From Phylloscopus collybita (Eukaryota > Chordata > Aves > Passeriformes > Phylloscopidae): a stretch of 64,000 nucleotides of DNA. Location of the stretch: positions 27,765,501 through 27,829,500 of the forward strand of contig JAJNNQ010000009.1 in NCBI GenBank assembly GCA_027886175.1, written 5' to 3'. Shown here piece after piece: positions 12,527 through 26,373 of this stretch (positions within the stretch are counted from its first letter, which is position 1; every line of letters begins with the position of its first letter). The notes below the pieces were generated by a model. The model worked only from the letters and a program-made list of their open reading frames with translations, ran no database searches and was not told the origin of the DNA. The position numbers were made by a program, and so were the translations under genes.

Positions 12527-14393
12527 GTGAGTGTATGATCTACACAGTGCCTCAGAGGAATTAGTAAAATACTGAGTTTCTGAGCAAAGGCACTCTAAAA
12601 TTCTATATTTATTGTGTATTTAATCTTCATATTTTTTCACAGAAAGTAGAACTAACAAGGAAAAAACATAATGTTTTTCAAGTTCAAGCAAACTCCCTAT
12701 TAAATTGAAAGATTTTCAAATGCTCCTGTGAAGTGGAGATGTACTTCAATGCTCTCAACTGTAAGAAAATAGTTATTTTTTCTTTCTTCATCCTCTTTCT
12801 GCAGAAATTACACATTTTCTGTAGAAAAGACAGCTTTTTTGTAATCATGGAATATTTTTTTTTTTAGGTAGTTATTATCTGACCTTCTCATCACACCGGA
12901 AATGAGGTAACATTGTTCTTTCACTCTGCAGAGAAAAGTAGTGATCATTATAAAGCCATTTCCAGGAATGCTAATATGAATTTTGTCAAATGCACTAAAA
13001 TTCTAAATTCAGTGTATAAATAAATAAACACCAGAACTTTGCTTTGTTTACTTTATTTGTGTCAATGTAGAGCTATGGCACTGATTTATATAATTAAATA
13101 GCACCAATTTAGAAAAATTCAGAAAAATGTTTCTAAAAAAATCATACAAGCAAATGAGTCAGTAATATACTACAGAGTTCACTAACTGACTTTCATTTAC
13201 TTTAATTAAAAGATCCTTACTTGCAAGCATAAATGAGATATTAACAGACTGATATTTCCAGTCACAGCCCCAGAAGAAAATTGTCTTTAATTATTTATTT
13301 TTACTTCTATGGAAGAGCACACAGATCATTAAAGTATAAAGAAAAATAGTTGATCTTACTGATGGAACACAGCAAGTATACACTGAAAGAAGAAGGGATA
13401 AGGCATGAATATGGATTTTGAGTAGAAGCCTGCAAAAGAAGACCTGTTGTTGTATCAGAGTTTTTGGGGTTCAGACCAGGAGACAAGCACAGGTGAGTTA
13501 CAGAAAACATTATTCACTAAAGATGTTCAGCCAGCACATTTACAGACATTTTCTAAGCATACCATTCACAACCATCATAAACTCAGCTATCTACAAACAC
13601 AAATGCTATCTTTTAAGGCTTTGCTCATTAATACAATTAATTGCTGTCTGAAAGGTCTTTAATTGCTTCACTGCTGCCAATGGTTACAAGACAGTACTTG
13701 ACTGGTTTTTGCTCTTTCACAGGTAATGTCATCTTGCATTCAGAATCCGTACATATATCTTATGACTACTGAACACTTTAATATTTCCAAACACTGTCTT
13801 TTTACAGGGATTTCAAGGCTAGATTTTTTGGTATTTCTCAGTTTACATGATTCAGACAGTTGAATCTACAGCTATTCCCTCCTATAGATATATAGACAAG
13901 GTTTGCCTTTCTCTTTCCTTTCATTCCTTCATGAACTATTCAAAAGTAAATTTACAAATCATTTCAGTGAGTGAACAAGAAATTCATTAGGCAACATTCT
14001 ATTACTCCAAATTGTCAAATGGTTTTCACATACATAGCTTACATACTGTTTCCTGAAAATATACTGAACATTTAGAACAGAACACTCTGCTTACCTATCT
14101 GATACTTTTGAATTCACATGCCATTTTTAATTTTCTTTTTCTTTGGTAAAACTTGGAGTTCTCAGCACACCTAAAACTCATCAATGTTGTGGTCAGTTCT
14201 CTTACATACTTCAGATGATGAATCATCTCTATTCCATAATCATTCAAAACCATCGCTTGCTAGGTATAACATAAACATATTTACTTTGATCAAAAATAAT
14301 TAATAATTCTAAATTTTGTGGTGATTCCTCCAGCCAGTGTCTTATGGACCCTTTCATTCTAATAAGTATCTGCATATTTCTAGGGATGTCTAT
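12527..14393. other. AT-rich DNA, no gene recognised
   Basis: Two shifted plus-strand frames (13418-13662) overlap a minus-strand frame (13307-13510), the pattern of chance frames. No repeat recognised. Confidence 0.5.
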
Positions 14394-14698
14394 TGTCGCT
14401 GTGGGACACAATGAAGGAGGCAGGGAGTGATTTAGGAAGAGGCTGTGTGGCCCTTGCAAGCAAGGGACCTGGTTTATTTTTTCTGACTCCTTTTGTACTT
14501 TTTTAGATGTGCCCACCTTAGAGGTGGGACTTTTGGGAACCATTGGTCAGTTTTAGAGACTACTACATGAAGTCCCTCCTCTGGGAACAGATGTGGGAAC
14601 TCGAAATAGTTTACATTACATGACTTTGTGTGCTAGTTTTGTTCTCTGGGAAAAGAATTCCCTGAAACCAAAACAGGCAGGCACGAAGCATGGCAACA
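14394..14698 (-). mobile_element. Solo LTR, tRNA-Trp-type ERV family, minus strand
   Basis: A complete 305-bp LTR of the same family as the provirus at 38958. On the minus strand it starts TGTTGCC at 14698 and ends GCGACA at 14394, so it keeps the canonical TG...CA ends. The flanking hexamers are GTCTAT (14388-14393) and GTCTGT (14699-14704), a 6-bp target duplication with one mismatch. AATAAA lies at 14478-14473 on the minus strand. Two small stem-loops are kept: CCCACC/GGTGGG upstream of the signal and CCCTTGC/GCAAGGG just downstream of it. The duplications immediately flank the LTR, so no internal region remains. This is the usual product of recombination between two LTRs. Confidence 0.88.
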
Positions 14699-17600
14699 GT
14701 CTGTATTTAAGATTAAATAATGCCCATGGTCAGTCACCACATTCAGATCAACCAAGATTGTGAAATCCTGGTATTGATTTGGGCCACGTCTGAAAGGGAA
14801 CAATACCCTGCAACACCTTTCTGCCTTCACAACTTTAATAGCTGCAGTAAACACAGAGCTGGTTATACAGAACAGCAGACAAAATATCTTAGACTGCCTT
14901 TGGCTGTATATTGGAAATTAAACATTCCTCCCGTAATCACAAGGGTTCCAAAGGTCGTGGTGGCCATGAGTGCAGTCTTTAAGTGGACTATACCCAGTTC
15001 ACAGAAGAGGTCTGGATTTTTGCCTTTACCCCAAGCAAATATCCTGGCCATTGACCTTTTAGAAACAGAAATGAAAAAAAGATAATTTCTATCTTCTCCA
15101 AACTGTTCTTTCAAAGGGCATTAAGAGCATTCAAACCTTCTAGAGAATTAGGCCTGAAAAAGTACAGTACTAAACATTTCCAATTTAAGAAAAAAGGCCC
15201 TTCTCTTTCTCTCTGCTTTTTCAGCCTAAATTCAAAGATGGTTTTTTAACACCTGATTACCAGTCATCATCTGCTGTTAGCTTAGGCTGATTCCAATGGA
15301 ATTTCCACACATCAGGCAAAAACAAGCCTTCTTATTGCATCTTACTGCTCTTAGAGAGTTCAGTCTAAACTGATGAAATGACAGAGCATCAAGAGCAGAG
15401 TATGGCAAAGAGGCAGGACACACCAGAGAAGCATACATAATTAAGAACATAGAGCATGTTTCAACAGCCACACATTTTAATCACCCAAGAAAAAGGAAGA
15501 AATAAAATCAAAACAGAGAAGAAAGAAGAAAAATTACATAAAGAATATTAAAACACCTCAAATAAACAGCAGAGTAGGAAGTTAAATCGAGGTACTGTGA
15601 GGAAAGTTAAACATTACTGGCAGAAGTATGGCTTATACAATGCCAAGCAAGGCCTACTTTGTTCTTAAAATCAGGCTTTGTCCTTCCCATGTCATGAATC
15701 TTGTTCTGGGGTGTTATAAACTGATATGTTAGAAGACCACTTATCATCTATCATAACCTTGCTTTTACCTCAATCCAGGTCAGAAAGCATACACAGAAGT
15801 CAACTTAGACTTTATCCATAAAACAGGAGCCAGAAACTTAAGTCTTTGGGTTTTGAACCTTACCCAAGCCTAACTCTATTGTTTTCTCAGGAATATTAAA
15901 TTCTGTCTCCACTAAATAGTTATGCTAATGAAACTCTTCAGTCCTCCATCTACAAGTTAACTAAGGTTAGACTAGATCATATGTTTTTTGCATTTCAGAA
16001 AAAACTAAATGAGGCAAGCATCAAGCTAAGACTGCAGTTTCTGGGGGAAAGTGAACTGAGGGAAGCAGGTTTACTTTTTAATATAGACAAAGATGAATTT
16101 TGAGGTTTTGCTCTTTAGCAATAGGCACTAGAAAATGTTATACTGTATACAGATATATGCAGACTCCAATAAATAAGGCAGAACATCAGACCCTAAATTG
16201 ACATACTTCCTTGTTAGTAAAAGTGATAGTAAACTGTTTTATCACTGAGAGCAGCCTGCACCACATATGGTTGTGGCATGCTTTCATGCACTTATGCTTT
16301 TTCATATTCAGACACTATATATCTGTCCTTGGAAGCAGACTATCCAATTCATCATCCAGCTTCCCATTCACAGTTCTAAAGGTACCTAAGGCAAAGGGTG
16401 TTCTCTCAGTTGATCTATTTGTTGTTGCAGCACCAGTACCTTTTCAATGCCTAGTACATTACTTAGGGCCAAGAGAATAATATAAATAATAATAATAAAA
16501 AAAATTGTTGTACAGCATTCTGCAGGATCCTTATAAACTTGTCCAGCTGCATCACAAGCAGTTTTCACATGCCTTAAAGACAGCTCCACATTTATCAAAG
16601 TCTTAACACAACTGCACATCTTTAACTGACTTTGAAAAAAGTAAGCAAAAATGTTTCCTCTAACAGTACTAAGCAATATCCACAGAGCAGCTACGGAGCC
16701 CAATTGTTTTGGGCAGATATGGTTTCATCAATATTTTGAGCATGTTTACAATCTTTCTTTGGTGCCCAGGATTAATAGTTGCATAAGACATTTATTTTAG
16801 TTTATCCAACATGTAATGCTTATATGCAAATGTCACAGACATCAGAGAAACAAAAGAAGAAAGAAGTTTAAAACATTTCTAGATTTTCTCCAAATTCTAG
16901 CTTGCATTTAAAAGAGTGCACTCACAAATGTTTATTCACATTCATACATCATGCTGGGATCCCAAAGATTTGCCTGTTGGGTTCTCAAAATTATTTCTAC
17001 AGCTCATGCAGTTTTACATCAACCATAAAAGTGGTCCTGCAAAAATGTTATCCATTATGCAACTGCTGGTGGCTTTGTAAAAAAAGCCTAACACATACTA
17101 CTAAGTTAATTCAAAAGGACAATTTAGGGCTGTGCAATAAAATAATTTTTCATGACAGTTGACTATATTTTTTGACATCTGATCAAAGATGCTTTCACTA
17201 AAAATTCAAGTTTCCTTTGTAGTGACACAGACTGTGCAAATTTAGTATTAATCCTTTTTAAAGTGTATTAGGACTGATAGAAGCTTGACTTGACTATCCA
17301 GAGGAACTGCAATTTAAAAATAGTGTTATCAAATTACTTACGGATTACATCTTTTTCTAATTTTAATTTTCCATTTTCAAGATACAAAGAAAGGCACCAA
17401 TACAGGGAATTCTCCTATTTAGTGGAAATGGAAGTACAGGTTGATTTACTGCCTGTGTTACATCAGTGAAGCTAGTTGCTAGAGAATTAAGATGTGCAAC
17501 ACACAGGAAATAATAACTAATGCTTTAGCCTACCGTGCGATTAGGACTTGGGACACTTTTCCACCACTGCCATCAAGAAACATTACTGTTCTTGACTGAT

Positions 17601-18577
17601 GCAAATGTAGGCAGTGATTTTCACTCACCTAAAGATTAGGTCAACTCAGATGTTTCAATTCATCAGCAGATTGGACTTCATAAAAAAATAATTTAAAAAA
17701 GCCCAAAGTAATGAGAAACAGTTAGCTTGGTATTTTAGTCAAAGTCAAAAATATTAAACAATAGTTCATTTCTAGAAAAAAATATCATTGGTTCACTTCT
17801 GTGAAGAAGTGTCTGTATCCCAGGTCACTTCTGTATCTCAGCTTCCCCATTTTTAAAAAAAGAGATTGCAGGCAAGAAAGTTAGTACCATTATTTAGATA
17901 TTTAGTTGTCTATTTAAAATGAAGGAGGGGGATGGGATTAGCTAACTACATACAAAGTTTTCATATAAATCGAAATATTTTATATGTGAAGTTCTAACAC
18001 AGCGGCTAAGATTAAGTGAGAGTTTTCTTAAGAGCCAGTAATTTCTGCAGGCAAATCCCTTACCTACAGTTTCTGTTCCTAGTCCAGTAGCTACACTTAC
18101 AAACTTATGCCAGAGGACTCCTCACACAAAAGTGCCACCTAAATGAGAGTCCTCTAGGAAACAAGAGGGGCATTTACTTCATTATTTATTTTTGCCCCCA
18201 TCCATATGTGTGTAAGAATTCGTGCTTACTGGTGTGTTTTGCCACTGGTGTTCATTTATTTATTTATGTTACCATACTTTAGGAAAAAAAGATTAGGATA
18301 TGCATCATGAAAACAGAGTATTCAACAATATTACAGTACTCGGAATTAAGAGTTATTTAAAACCAAATAAATTCACCTTGCAGAGGAAAAAAAAATCCTC
18401 TCACATTTTTAGCTAATTTCCATTAGTCTTTAATGTCAGCTTCCAATCACAGTCAATACTACCCAATTCCCTGAACCTACATGAAGAAATTATTTTATTC
18501 TGTCTTCAGCATATCTGTCATATTTCCTTGTTCTCACAGGAAAATATGAGATAGAGAATCTATTCTACGATCTTTCC
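14699..18577. other. AT-rich DNA, no gene recognised
   Basis: The 14720-15114 segment is open on both strands (121 codons plus, 83 codons minus), without a family I recognise. An AAT-type microsatellite sits at 16476-16504 and a TTTA-type one at 18253-18268. Nothing else supported. Confidence 0.5.
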
Positions 18578-18680
18578 AGGCACAGAGGTGAGGCTGACAG
18601 GTCAGTAGTTCCCAGGGTTGTCTTTTTTTCTGTTTCTAAATATGAGTACTACGTTTCCATTTTAGCCCTTATCCCACCTT
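18578..18680 (-). mobile_element. CR1 LINE fragment from the reverse-transcriptase region
   Basis: Read on the minus strand, 18622-18584 encodes DNPGNY, a stop, then PVSLTS. This matches the conserved 'PGNYRPVSLTS' block near the start of the CR1 reverse-transcriptase domain. The arginine codon CGA has become TGA at 18604-18602. The next ~55 bp on the plus-strand side still follow the antisense consensus loosely ('gagtactacgtttcc'). It is a dead, internal piece of CR1 ORF2 with neither the 5' nor the 3' end of the element nearby. The family block is recalled, not aligned. Confidence 0.75.
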
Positions 18681-21577
18681 CTTGTGTCTCATACAAAAGC
18701 AAATAAGGGAGTTCTCTCTCGAGGGAAAAACCAATAAAAAAAGCCACATACTTTACATATCCATTGTACTGTATTATGCAACACACATTAGGTCTCCAGG
18801 TAGTACTCAGAAGTTTTTACCAGCACCAGCAGTATATTCAGCGTGCTTAAACTGCAATGAAGAGAACCAAAAAAAGAAAAAACACTCCCTTTACTTCCCC
18901 AAGGCAAAGATATTAATAGATAGCAGAGCCAGCAGAGACTTTAAGAGAGAGAAAACACTCTCAAATGCCTACACAAGAATAGCCTTCAGTTCAGGATTTT
19001 TCTTTGCAGAACTAGCATCAAAGAAACTATCACAAGCAAGGTTAAAACTTTTTGGAATACACTGTCCTGTACATCACCAGTTGTCAAACCCTGTAAGAGA
19101 ACCCTGGACAATTTGTGAACAAGATGAGAACCAAGCTTTTCACATGTACAGTTGACTTCTCTGAGGATTAACACTCATTGACAGTTATTGGAGGAAAACA
19201 GAAAGAGTTTTGAGAACAGCATCTAAGTTACATTTTCCCCAGTCAACAGCCTGTACTCATGCTTCCTCTCATACTGGTTCCCCAAAAAACACTAAGCTTC
19301 TCCAGAGGACTTTTGTGGTGGCATTACTACGCTCACACCATGCCATGTGGCCATTCCTAAGTGATCTAGCATAGTACTAAATAAAGGCAAACTCTTTAAG
19401 CTCTCACCTAACACAAGTCTTTCAATGGATGTCTTCTGAATCTTCAGCTCATGACCTGACAAGAGAAAAAGGAAAGTGAGGTTAAAGTTGTTGCTCTGCT
19501 ACATGGAATGAGAAAGAGTAAACAAAACACTTAAGACTCCCAGACCAATATAAAAAACATCATTTTGCCACAAGCTGCTTAATGTTCTAGAAAGAAATTA
19601 GTAGATATGCAGAGCAAGCTAAAACCAAGACAGGCAAGCACTATGATAACTTTCATTAGATGAAAAAACTGAAGAGGAGACAAGACACTGCCTTGCACAG
19701 GGCAATGTGACCAAGCCAGGCAGCTCACAGGTGAATTAAATGAATAAAAGTGTCCTTTGATTAAGTTCATCCTTCAGAATTTAGTTTTTATTTCTCTATG
19801 GTCAGAGTGAAAATCTTGCTGTTCTCTTTTACTTGGCATAAAAAAGGGGTAAGTAACACATGCTGTCAGTTGTGAAATTGATAAGCTAGCTTTGTACACA
19901 TGGTGAAATCATTAAAATTTTTGTTTATATGTACACTTCCTAGCTCACAGAATCTGTACTTGTAAAAATAGCTAGTTCTCCAATGTTGTAATGGGGTCTA
20001 TGTAGTGGGCTCTCCCCACGAAGTATCTTATTAAAACTTAATTTCTGTATAAGCAGATCTCTTCTGGCTGAATAGTCTCCATATGCATAAGCTGTGCAAG
20101 GGAAAAAGCATCTATAAACAAAGGAAGTTGAAACCTCATCTGGAAAATTCAGAAGACACAATAAACTGTCAAAGTCAATTTTCCCTTATTTACTCCTTCA
20201 CAAAACAGCACAGAAGGTTGAATTCAGGAAAAGCACAGGAAGAGCAAACAGACAGATCTGCTGTCTCACAATGATATTAATGGCTTCCAAGTCAGCCCCA
20301 CATTGTTTAACATGAACATCTGCTTTGCAAAAATTAAATTCAATATAGAGACATGGATTTTAGGAATCCTAATGGCTAACAGTGTGTTCCTAATGGTTAA
20401 AAGCATGTTTACTTTAATGCAAATACAAGTACATTTTTCTGGTTTATAAGAACTGAAGTCTTGTTCCCTTAATGTTGTATGCAACCCGAATGTTCAATAA
20501 GTCACATTCATGTTGGTTGGGAATATGAAAAATGTGGAAAAAAAATACACAGAATTTTTTAAATGTCAAAGATAAATTTAAATTGTATGAATTTTTTGCT
20601 TTTTTTTTCCCCAAACGTTTTTAAATCAGCAGTTTTGTTTGTGTTTTCCAAGGAAAAATAAATGTCACATACAATAGTATTAGCTAGGATTGTAAGGGAT
20701 TATTGAGAGAAACCTGCAAAGCACTTGCAAAGGAAAAAGGGGATGAGTCATAACCTTACAGGGGTTGAGAAATAAAATTCATAAGGTGGAATGAATTGGA
20801 AATATTCTGTATCTCGAAAAAAAAAAGAAGAAACACAAAGATAACTGGAACCCATCAAAACAGTACATCTAAATTTAAAAAGTTATTCCTGTCAATGGAA
20901 ATAGTCTAGCACCAGCCTAATTCATGCATTAATTTACCTTTTGTTATATTGAACTCATATCTGATTGTCTTGATATTACCCAGCAGGGAGCTAAATAGCA
21001 TACCAGCTACTCCTCTCTCCCCAGACAACTTCCATCCTCTTCACATCTACATGCTTCTAAGGATAGACAGAGAAACAGTTGAGTTTAAGGGAAGAAGTGA
21101 ACTACAAAATATTCCCAATCTGAAGATGCCTGCACAGGTCAAATTTTCCAGATATCTATCAGACAAATGAAAAAAAATGCAGACCAAATATTCTGTCTGT
21201 TTATTGAGAAAGCTGAGCTGCAGGAAAGGAGAAAGAAGCATTAGCTTTTTTTTAAATGCTTCCATCTTTATCTAGGTTTATTCACAGAATACTGTTCTTC
21301 CAGAAATAAGAAATTCTGGTTTTCACACAACAAACCAAAAAGTGATATGTCTCTTTAAAAATTTTCTTTTTACAATTAAAAAAAGAAAAAAAATTAAAGT
21401 CAAATACTATGTAAATATTAATAAAAGCTTATATCTTATTCAGAATTAAGATGAATTTGTCTTTTCAAAGAACTGGAAAATCTATCAGCTTTATATTAGT
21501 GGCTCCAATATCCACTAAGTAATATTTGCATTTTTCATAAGCAGAGGCATTTGTAAATGACCACTACTACAAAATTG
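18681..21577. other. AT-rich DNA, no gene recognised
   Basis: A 157-codon plus-strand frame (18682-19155) starts at the edge of the CR1 fragment. Its composition is that of translated AT-rich DNA, with many Lys, Ser and Asn and no domain. No other repeat recognised. Confidence 0.5.
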
Positions 21578-21608
21578 AAAAAAAACACAAAACCAAACAA
21601 ACAAACAA
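21578..21608 (+). repeat. A/C-only tract (31 nt)
   Basis: Pure A and C, ending in (CAAA)n. One of several such tracts in the window. Confidence 0.85.
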
Positions 21609-23077
21609 GAAACAAAGAACAATTAACATGTTCTTAAGAAAGAATAGGCAGATATATTTCTTCAACAGCTGACACACATTTGCTCAAAGGTATTTCTGCT
21701 ACACAAGGGCAGTAATTAAACAGCACTTTAAAAAGCATATTGTTAAACACAAGGTAATGAAGGTCTCTCTACATCAGGTAGATTAATCTTAATATGGTTC
21801 ATCTTTATGAAAATATCACAATGAGTATCTGGAGGGTCATAACTTCCTCTGCTGCAATATCTGTGAAAGCAGTGTGTCTCAGGTCTGACTTCATGAGGAA
21901 AAATAGCAGTTTCTACCATGTCACATGTTGGCAAATCTCATAGAGGATGATTTTTCCCTAGTTCTACATTGGTATCTATGTGTATGAATGTATATATAGA
22001 AAAAAAATTGTTTTATCCATTACTTAGTAAGAATTTTAACTGCACAAAATCAATAACTGCCAAATTGCATACAAGTATTATCAATCTAGATTAAAATCCT
22101 CTTTAAAAGGAAAACCTTTAAAAATCTTGTCAGTGTTGCAAGGGACCTGAAATTTTCTGCAGCTTTAATCTATAAGATAGCACAGATATTTATACAAGAC
22201 TCAGGCATTTTTTCTCCAAGACAAACAAGTAAACACATAGATGCTCAAGAAATTATAATATCTAGAATTGGCTTCAGAAAGTAAAAACTTTTAAATTTCT
22301 TTCATTGTGAGGTGGACAGAAAACCCTACATGAAAAAACATTATAATATGATAAAATTAAAATTTGTTACATTACTTGCTTTTGTGATTTTTTTCATATA
22401 AAAAAATTAGCTATCTTTTGTAATAGCAGATTATTATACCCTGTAAAATTAATGGTACATTTTTGTCTTCTCAAAATAATTTCTTTAAAATTTTTATGAA
22501 AGGATTTTCAATTACACTACATTCATATAGGAAGGTGTCAGAATTCCCTGTCCTTTTCTGAGCATGCAGATGAGCACAGTTCTAATTCCTTCCCTGTATG
22601 GGCAGCCTTAGCAGTGGTTCTCCCAGAACAGGGATCTGTAGGATCCCCAGGTCACAAAACTGACACTTTGTGCTTCCCACCCAGACCTTTCACCTTCATA
22701 TTTACTAATTATGTAAAGCAGGAAAAAGAACAAAATAAAAATGTTTTCTCATGCCAAAAAATCATGAAGTAATAGATCTTTATAGTAGACAAAGCAAACT
22801 GTGGTATCCATTTGCTAACAAGTCTCTCATAAAGCCACAGTAACTGCTAGCAATACCTCTCTCTGTATCAAACCACGTCATTGTTTACCAAGTGGAGTGA
22901 ATATACTGCTCCTTTACAACAGGAAGAACAAGAATTAATATTTCTATTACCTGCTATTGGTCAGATGCCAACAAGCATGGAATTCTATAGTGAGAATACA
23001 CTTGGATTAAAATATGCCAGAGGAATGTAAAACATCATCTACTATAAGCATGCAGCTACTTTAGGGGAAAAAAAATT
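21609..23077. other. AT-rich DNA, no gene recognised
   Basis: The patch 22540-22690 is GC-richer than its surroundings and may be an old insertion, but no family is recognised. Confidence 0.5.
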
Positions 23078-23135
23078 AAAAAAACAAACAACCCCCCACC
23101 CCAAACAACATAAAAACACCCCAACAACAAACACC
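23078..23135 (+). repeat. A/C-only tract (58 nt, one T)
   Basis: Only A and C apart from a T at 23111. Irregular C runs (up to six) alternate with A runs, so it is not a simple short-period microsatellite. Confidence 0.85.
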
Positions 23136-26100
23136 TCATTATCGAAATCTTTACAAATATTTTATTAAAAACAGTTTCTTTAATCTTGCTCTTGTTCAGA
23201 CTGTGAATATAAAATAGAGCAAATCATTCTCAGTGTTCATCTATACAGAATTTTTTACTCAGTTTCTCATATTCATTTTTCTTTATCCTTTTGTTAAGAT
23301 TCTTTTTGAGAGAAGAAAACACATACAGGGGCATTAGAGAATGGATACAGCAAGGAGTAATAGAGAAAAGAGGAGTTGAAGCAGCAGCTCCAAACATGAT
23401 CTAATGGACAGCCTTGGAAATCTCATAAATCACAGAGATTGCTAGATCACAGGTGACAGAAACTAATTATTACCATAGCTTCATTGATTGGAAACAAACA
23501 CAAAGTCACACCAAAATTTTTCACCAGAGTTAACATGACCCCAAATTCCCAGTGTCTGCCCCAGGGGCTCCACTGAAAATAAAATATTCAAAAAGAACGC
23601 CTTCTTTTTTCTGTAGAAAGAAATATTTTAAGATTCACTGACTTTGTTTAAAATGTTTGCAGTACTATACAGCTCTGAGATGGTTATGTTCTGTGAAGAA
23701 AACATTGTAATAAACCATTATACTTTGCCAGAGGAAGTATAGAGTTCTCTCCCCCATTACAATCATTACATCATTAAAATGATGACAATTTTAAGTAATG
23801 TAAACCAAACTGACTCTTCAGTAATAATACAATGCTGAGATCTTTTCTAGAAAACACAAAAACATGTCTTAAGTATATTCATCCCAAAAATGATCATCTA
23901 ATCTCCATGTAAAATAACTTGTCTCAGGGTTTTTTTTTAATAGAAACATGACATCAGATAATTATTAAATCTTCCAGGCAATAATTCATCTTTTTTCTTT
24001 GAGGCTTATAATTTTTAAAAGCAAACGAAGTTAATTATTATAGGCACCAAGAAAGTCTATTTTTTAAAGAAGTCCACATCTTCCTTCTATTTCTCCATTG
24101 CAGCAGCCTGATCATTTGTCAGCAGTAATTTTAATGGCAGGATTCACCTACAGAACAATATGAGGACTATTTTCAAAACAAATCCTGAAGTATACCCTTT
24201 AAATAGCTTAGAAAAGTAAGAAAAAATTTAAACTGCACCAATAATGTAAAATTTCATAGCTTGATGCAAAATGTGACATCACAGTTACTTCCTAGTACAT
24301 CAAAGATGTGTTGATTAACTGTGTGTATAAGTCACAGCTTCCAACACAAGTACATACTCAGCACCTCCAAGTTGGTAGCAGCTGAGATATCTTGCAGTCA
24401 AGGAAATGGAATATGCAGCCTCCTCCTGTGTTGATGACAAATGGAAAGTAGCATCAAAAATATTCTCCCTTTCTACCATTTAGATCACTACAGGAAAGGG
24501 GATGAAAAAAAAAACTCGGCAGAGAGCAGTGACTGCAGGCACATTGATTCTCAGCTATCCCAAACAGTTTGAAGCTAGTTTGGTCTTTCTTGCTACATTA
24601 AAATCAGAAGGGTAGTCTCATAGGGCAATAACAATGAAGAGAACTGTGATATTTATGAGGGAACTGCAGAGGAGTAAAGATAGTTACATGCTTAGATTTA
24701 TCACAGGGAATTGCGAGGACTTCTGTTCTCCCTTCCCTGTGGAAAGTCTCAGCAACGCCTTCCTGCTACCTACTGCTTGGCTCCTGCAAAGCCAGGGAGA
24801 TGCCCCACACATGTCTAGCAGCAGTGATGTGCCACCTTTCCAGCCATCCCTCCATCAGAGACCCAGCATCACCATATGCTCACTATGTGAACATCTCCAA
24901 GAAGTCAGAGAAGATGCTTCTCTTCACCATGGTCACCAGAGCTGCCTCTTTCCCAGTGACAGAATCTTTCCTTCAGGAAACATCTGTTATTTCTTGCTGC
25001 AAATTTTCCTAAGGATTTTTTTTCCACCCTTTCCATTAGCAGCAATGTATCACTAAGTTTCATACACATCATCTCCACAGACACACAAAATCAAAGGTCT
25101 GAGGTGAGTAGTTTGTGGTAAAATAAAGAATATCCTGTTGAAAACAATTTTCTGTCCTAGAAGTGAGTAAAATTCTTGACAAAAAAAACCAGCTGAAATT
25201 CAGAATGCTATGCATGAGGTGTGTGGAGAGATTATACCTGAAACAGTAATTATTGAACTACATTTTGAAAATTCCAATTTTTACAATAATTCTGGTAAGA
25301 AGTATTTTTTTATTTGTGGTTTTTTTTCTCGTTTTACAAAATGTGAGTATAAATTATCATCTTATTAGGAAATGTCTTGCATAGCATCACATTCCTTCAA
25401 AATTAATTGTCAATCTGTATTTCCCACTACAAGTGCTGTATGATGTATGAAGATGACACTGAGTTTTCAAATTAGATTTTCAACAGCTAAGAATCAGTAT
25501 GAAAATTAGAAAGTCTGTTTTCTTAACCAATTCACATTCCCTTGCTGGGAGTTCGCAAGCCAACCAATATCCTAAATTGGATTTTCTTTAAATGGATGTA
25601 TAAAATTGGATTTTAGGAGTATAAAAAAGGACAAGCCTTAATTGGTTTAAGCTGGACCATTTTCTTCAGAGAAGCATAAAGCTGGAACATTACTTCTTTA
25701 AAGAGGACACATTAGATGTGTTGTATTGTATTGTGCTGTCATTTAAGGCATAAACTATTTAACCATTACTGCGTTTTAAGCTCACAGTATTACAAACTAA
25801 ACAATATTTCAAGATTTATAACAGACAAACATATAATTTACAGTATTTTTCTTGTGTTATAAATCAAAAAGATTAAAATAGCCTAATAGCAACTGTAATT
25901 CATGAATCTAGACCATGCTTTTTTAAAGTTAGTAGAGAAGTAAAGATACTGACACAGAGTAGCATCTTAGAAAGATCCAAGGGCTCACTGAAGAAAGTGA
26001 CAATAAGTGTCAGAGTGATGAATGTCATGAACTCAAACTATTAAAGACAAGGTGATAATCGGCAAACAGCAGAAAATAAAAGCCTAAGCAATACACTTGT

Positions 26101-26356
26101 GCCCAGGTATTTCTTACTGATTTAGTGACTTGATCTAAATGGTCCTGGCACTGTAAGATTCACAGTTTGTTTATGGCATCCCCTTGTCATGAAAAGTGAA
26201 AGATAATGTTTTTGCTACTTGCTGGAAGAAATTGCTACCTGCAGGGCAAATTGGTTATAAAGTGAGCTCATATCAAAATATAGGGGTCTACCTTGCCTGA
26301 GCTGAGTCACCTCAAATATGTCACCTATCAGGTACATGAAAGGGTTCATTAGACCC
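23136..26356. other. AT-rich DNA, one GC-richer open stretch, no gene recognised
   Basis: The stretch 24634-25056 is open for 140 codons on the plus strand and locally GC-richer. A second frame is open over 24800-25012. The translated product has no recognisable domain and no repeated or conserved pattern. It may be an ancient unrecognised repeat. Confidence 0.45.
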
Positions 26357-26373
26357 TTTTTTTTTTTTTTTTT
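26357..26373 (+). repeat. T17 tract
   Basis: Seventeen T residues; a T12 run follows at 26429-26440. Confidence 0.9.

Noticed and set aside
14720..15114. 121-codon plus and 83-codon minus frames next to the solo LTR, considered as retroviral coding remnants
   Set aside because: They lie outside the LTR's 6-bp target duplication, so they are host flank, and no retroviral motif is visible.
18682..19155. 157-codon plus-strand frame
   Set aside because: Composition of translated AT-rich DNA, no domain, begins at the edge of a dead CR1 fragment.
24634..25056. 140-codon plus-strand frame in GC-richer DNA
   Set aside because: No recognisable family, a second frame open over the same bases, and no splice or polyadenylation context.
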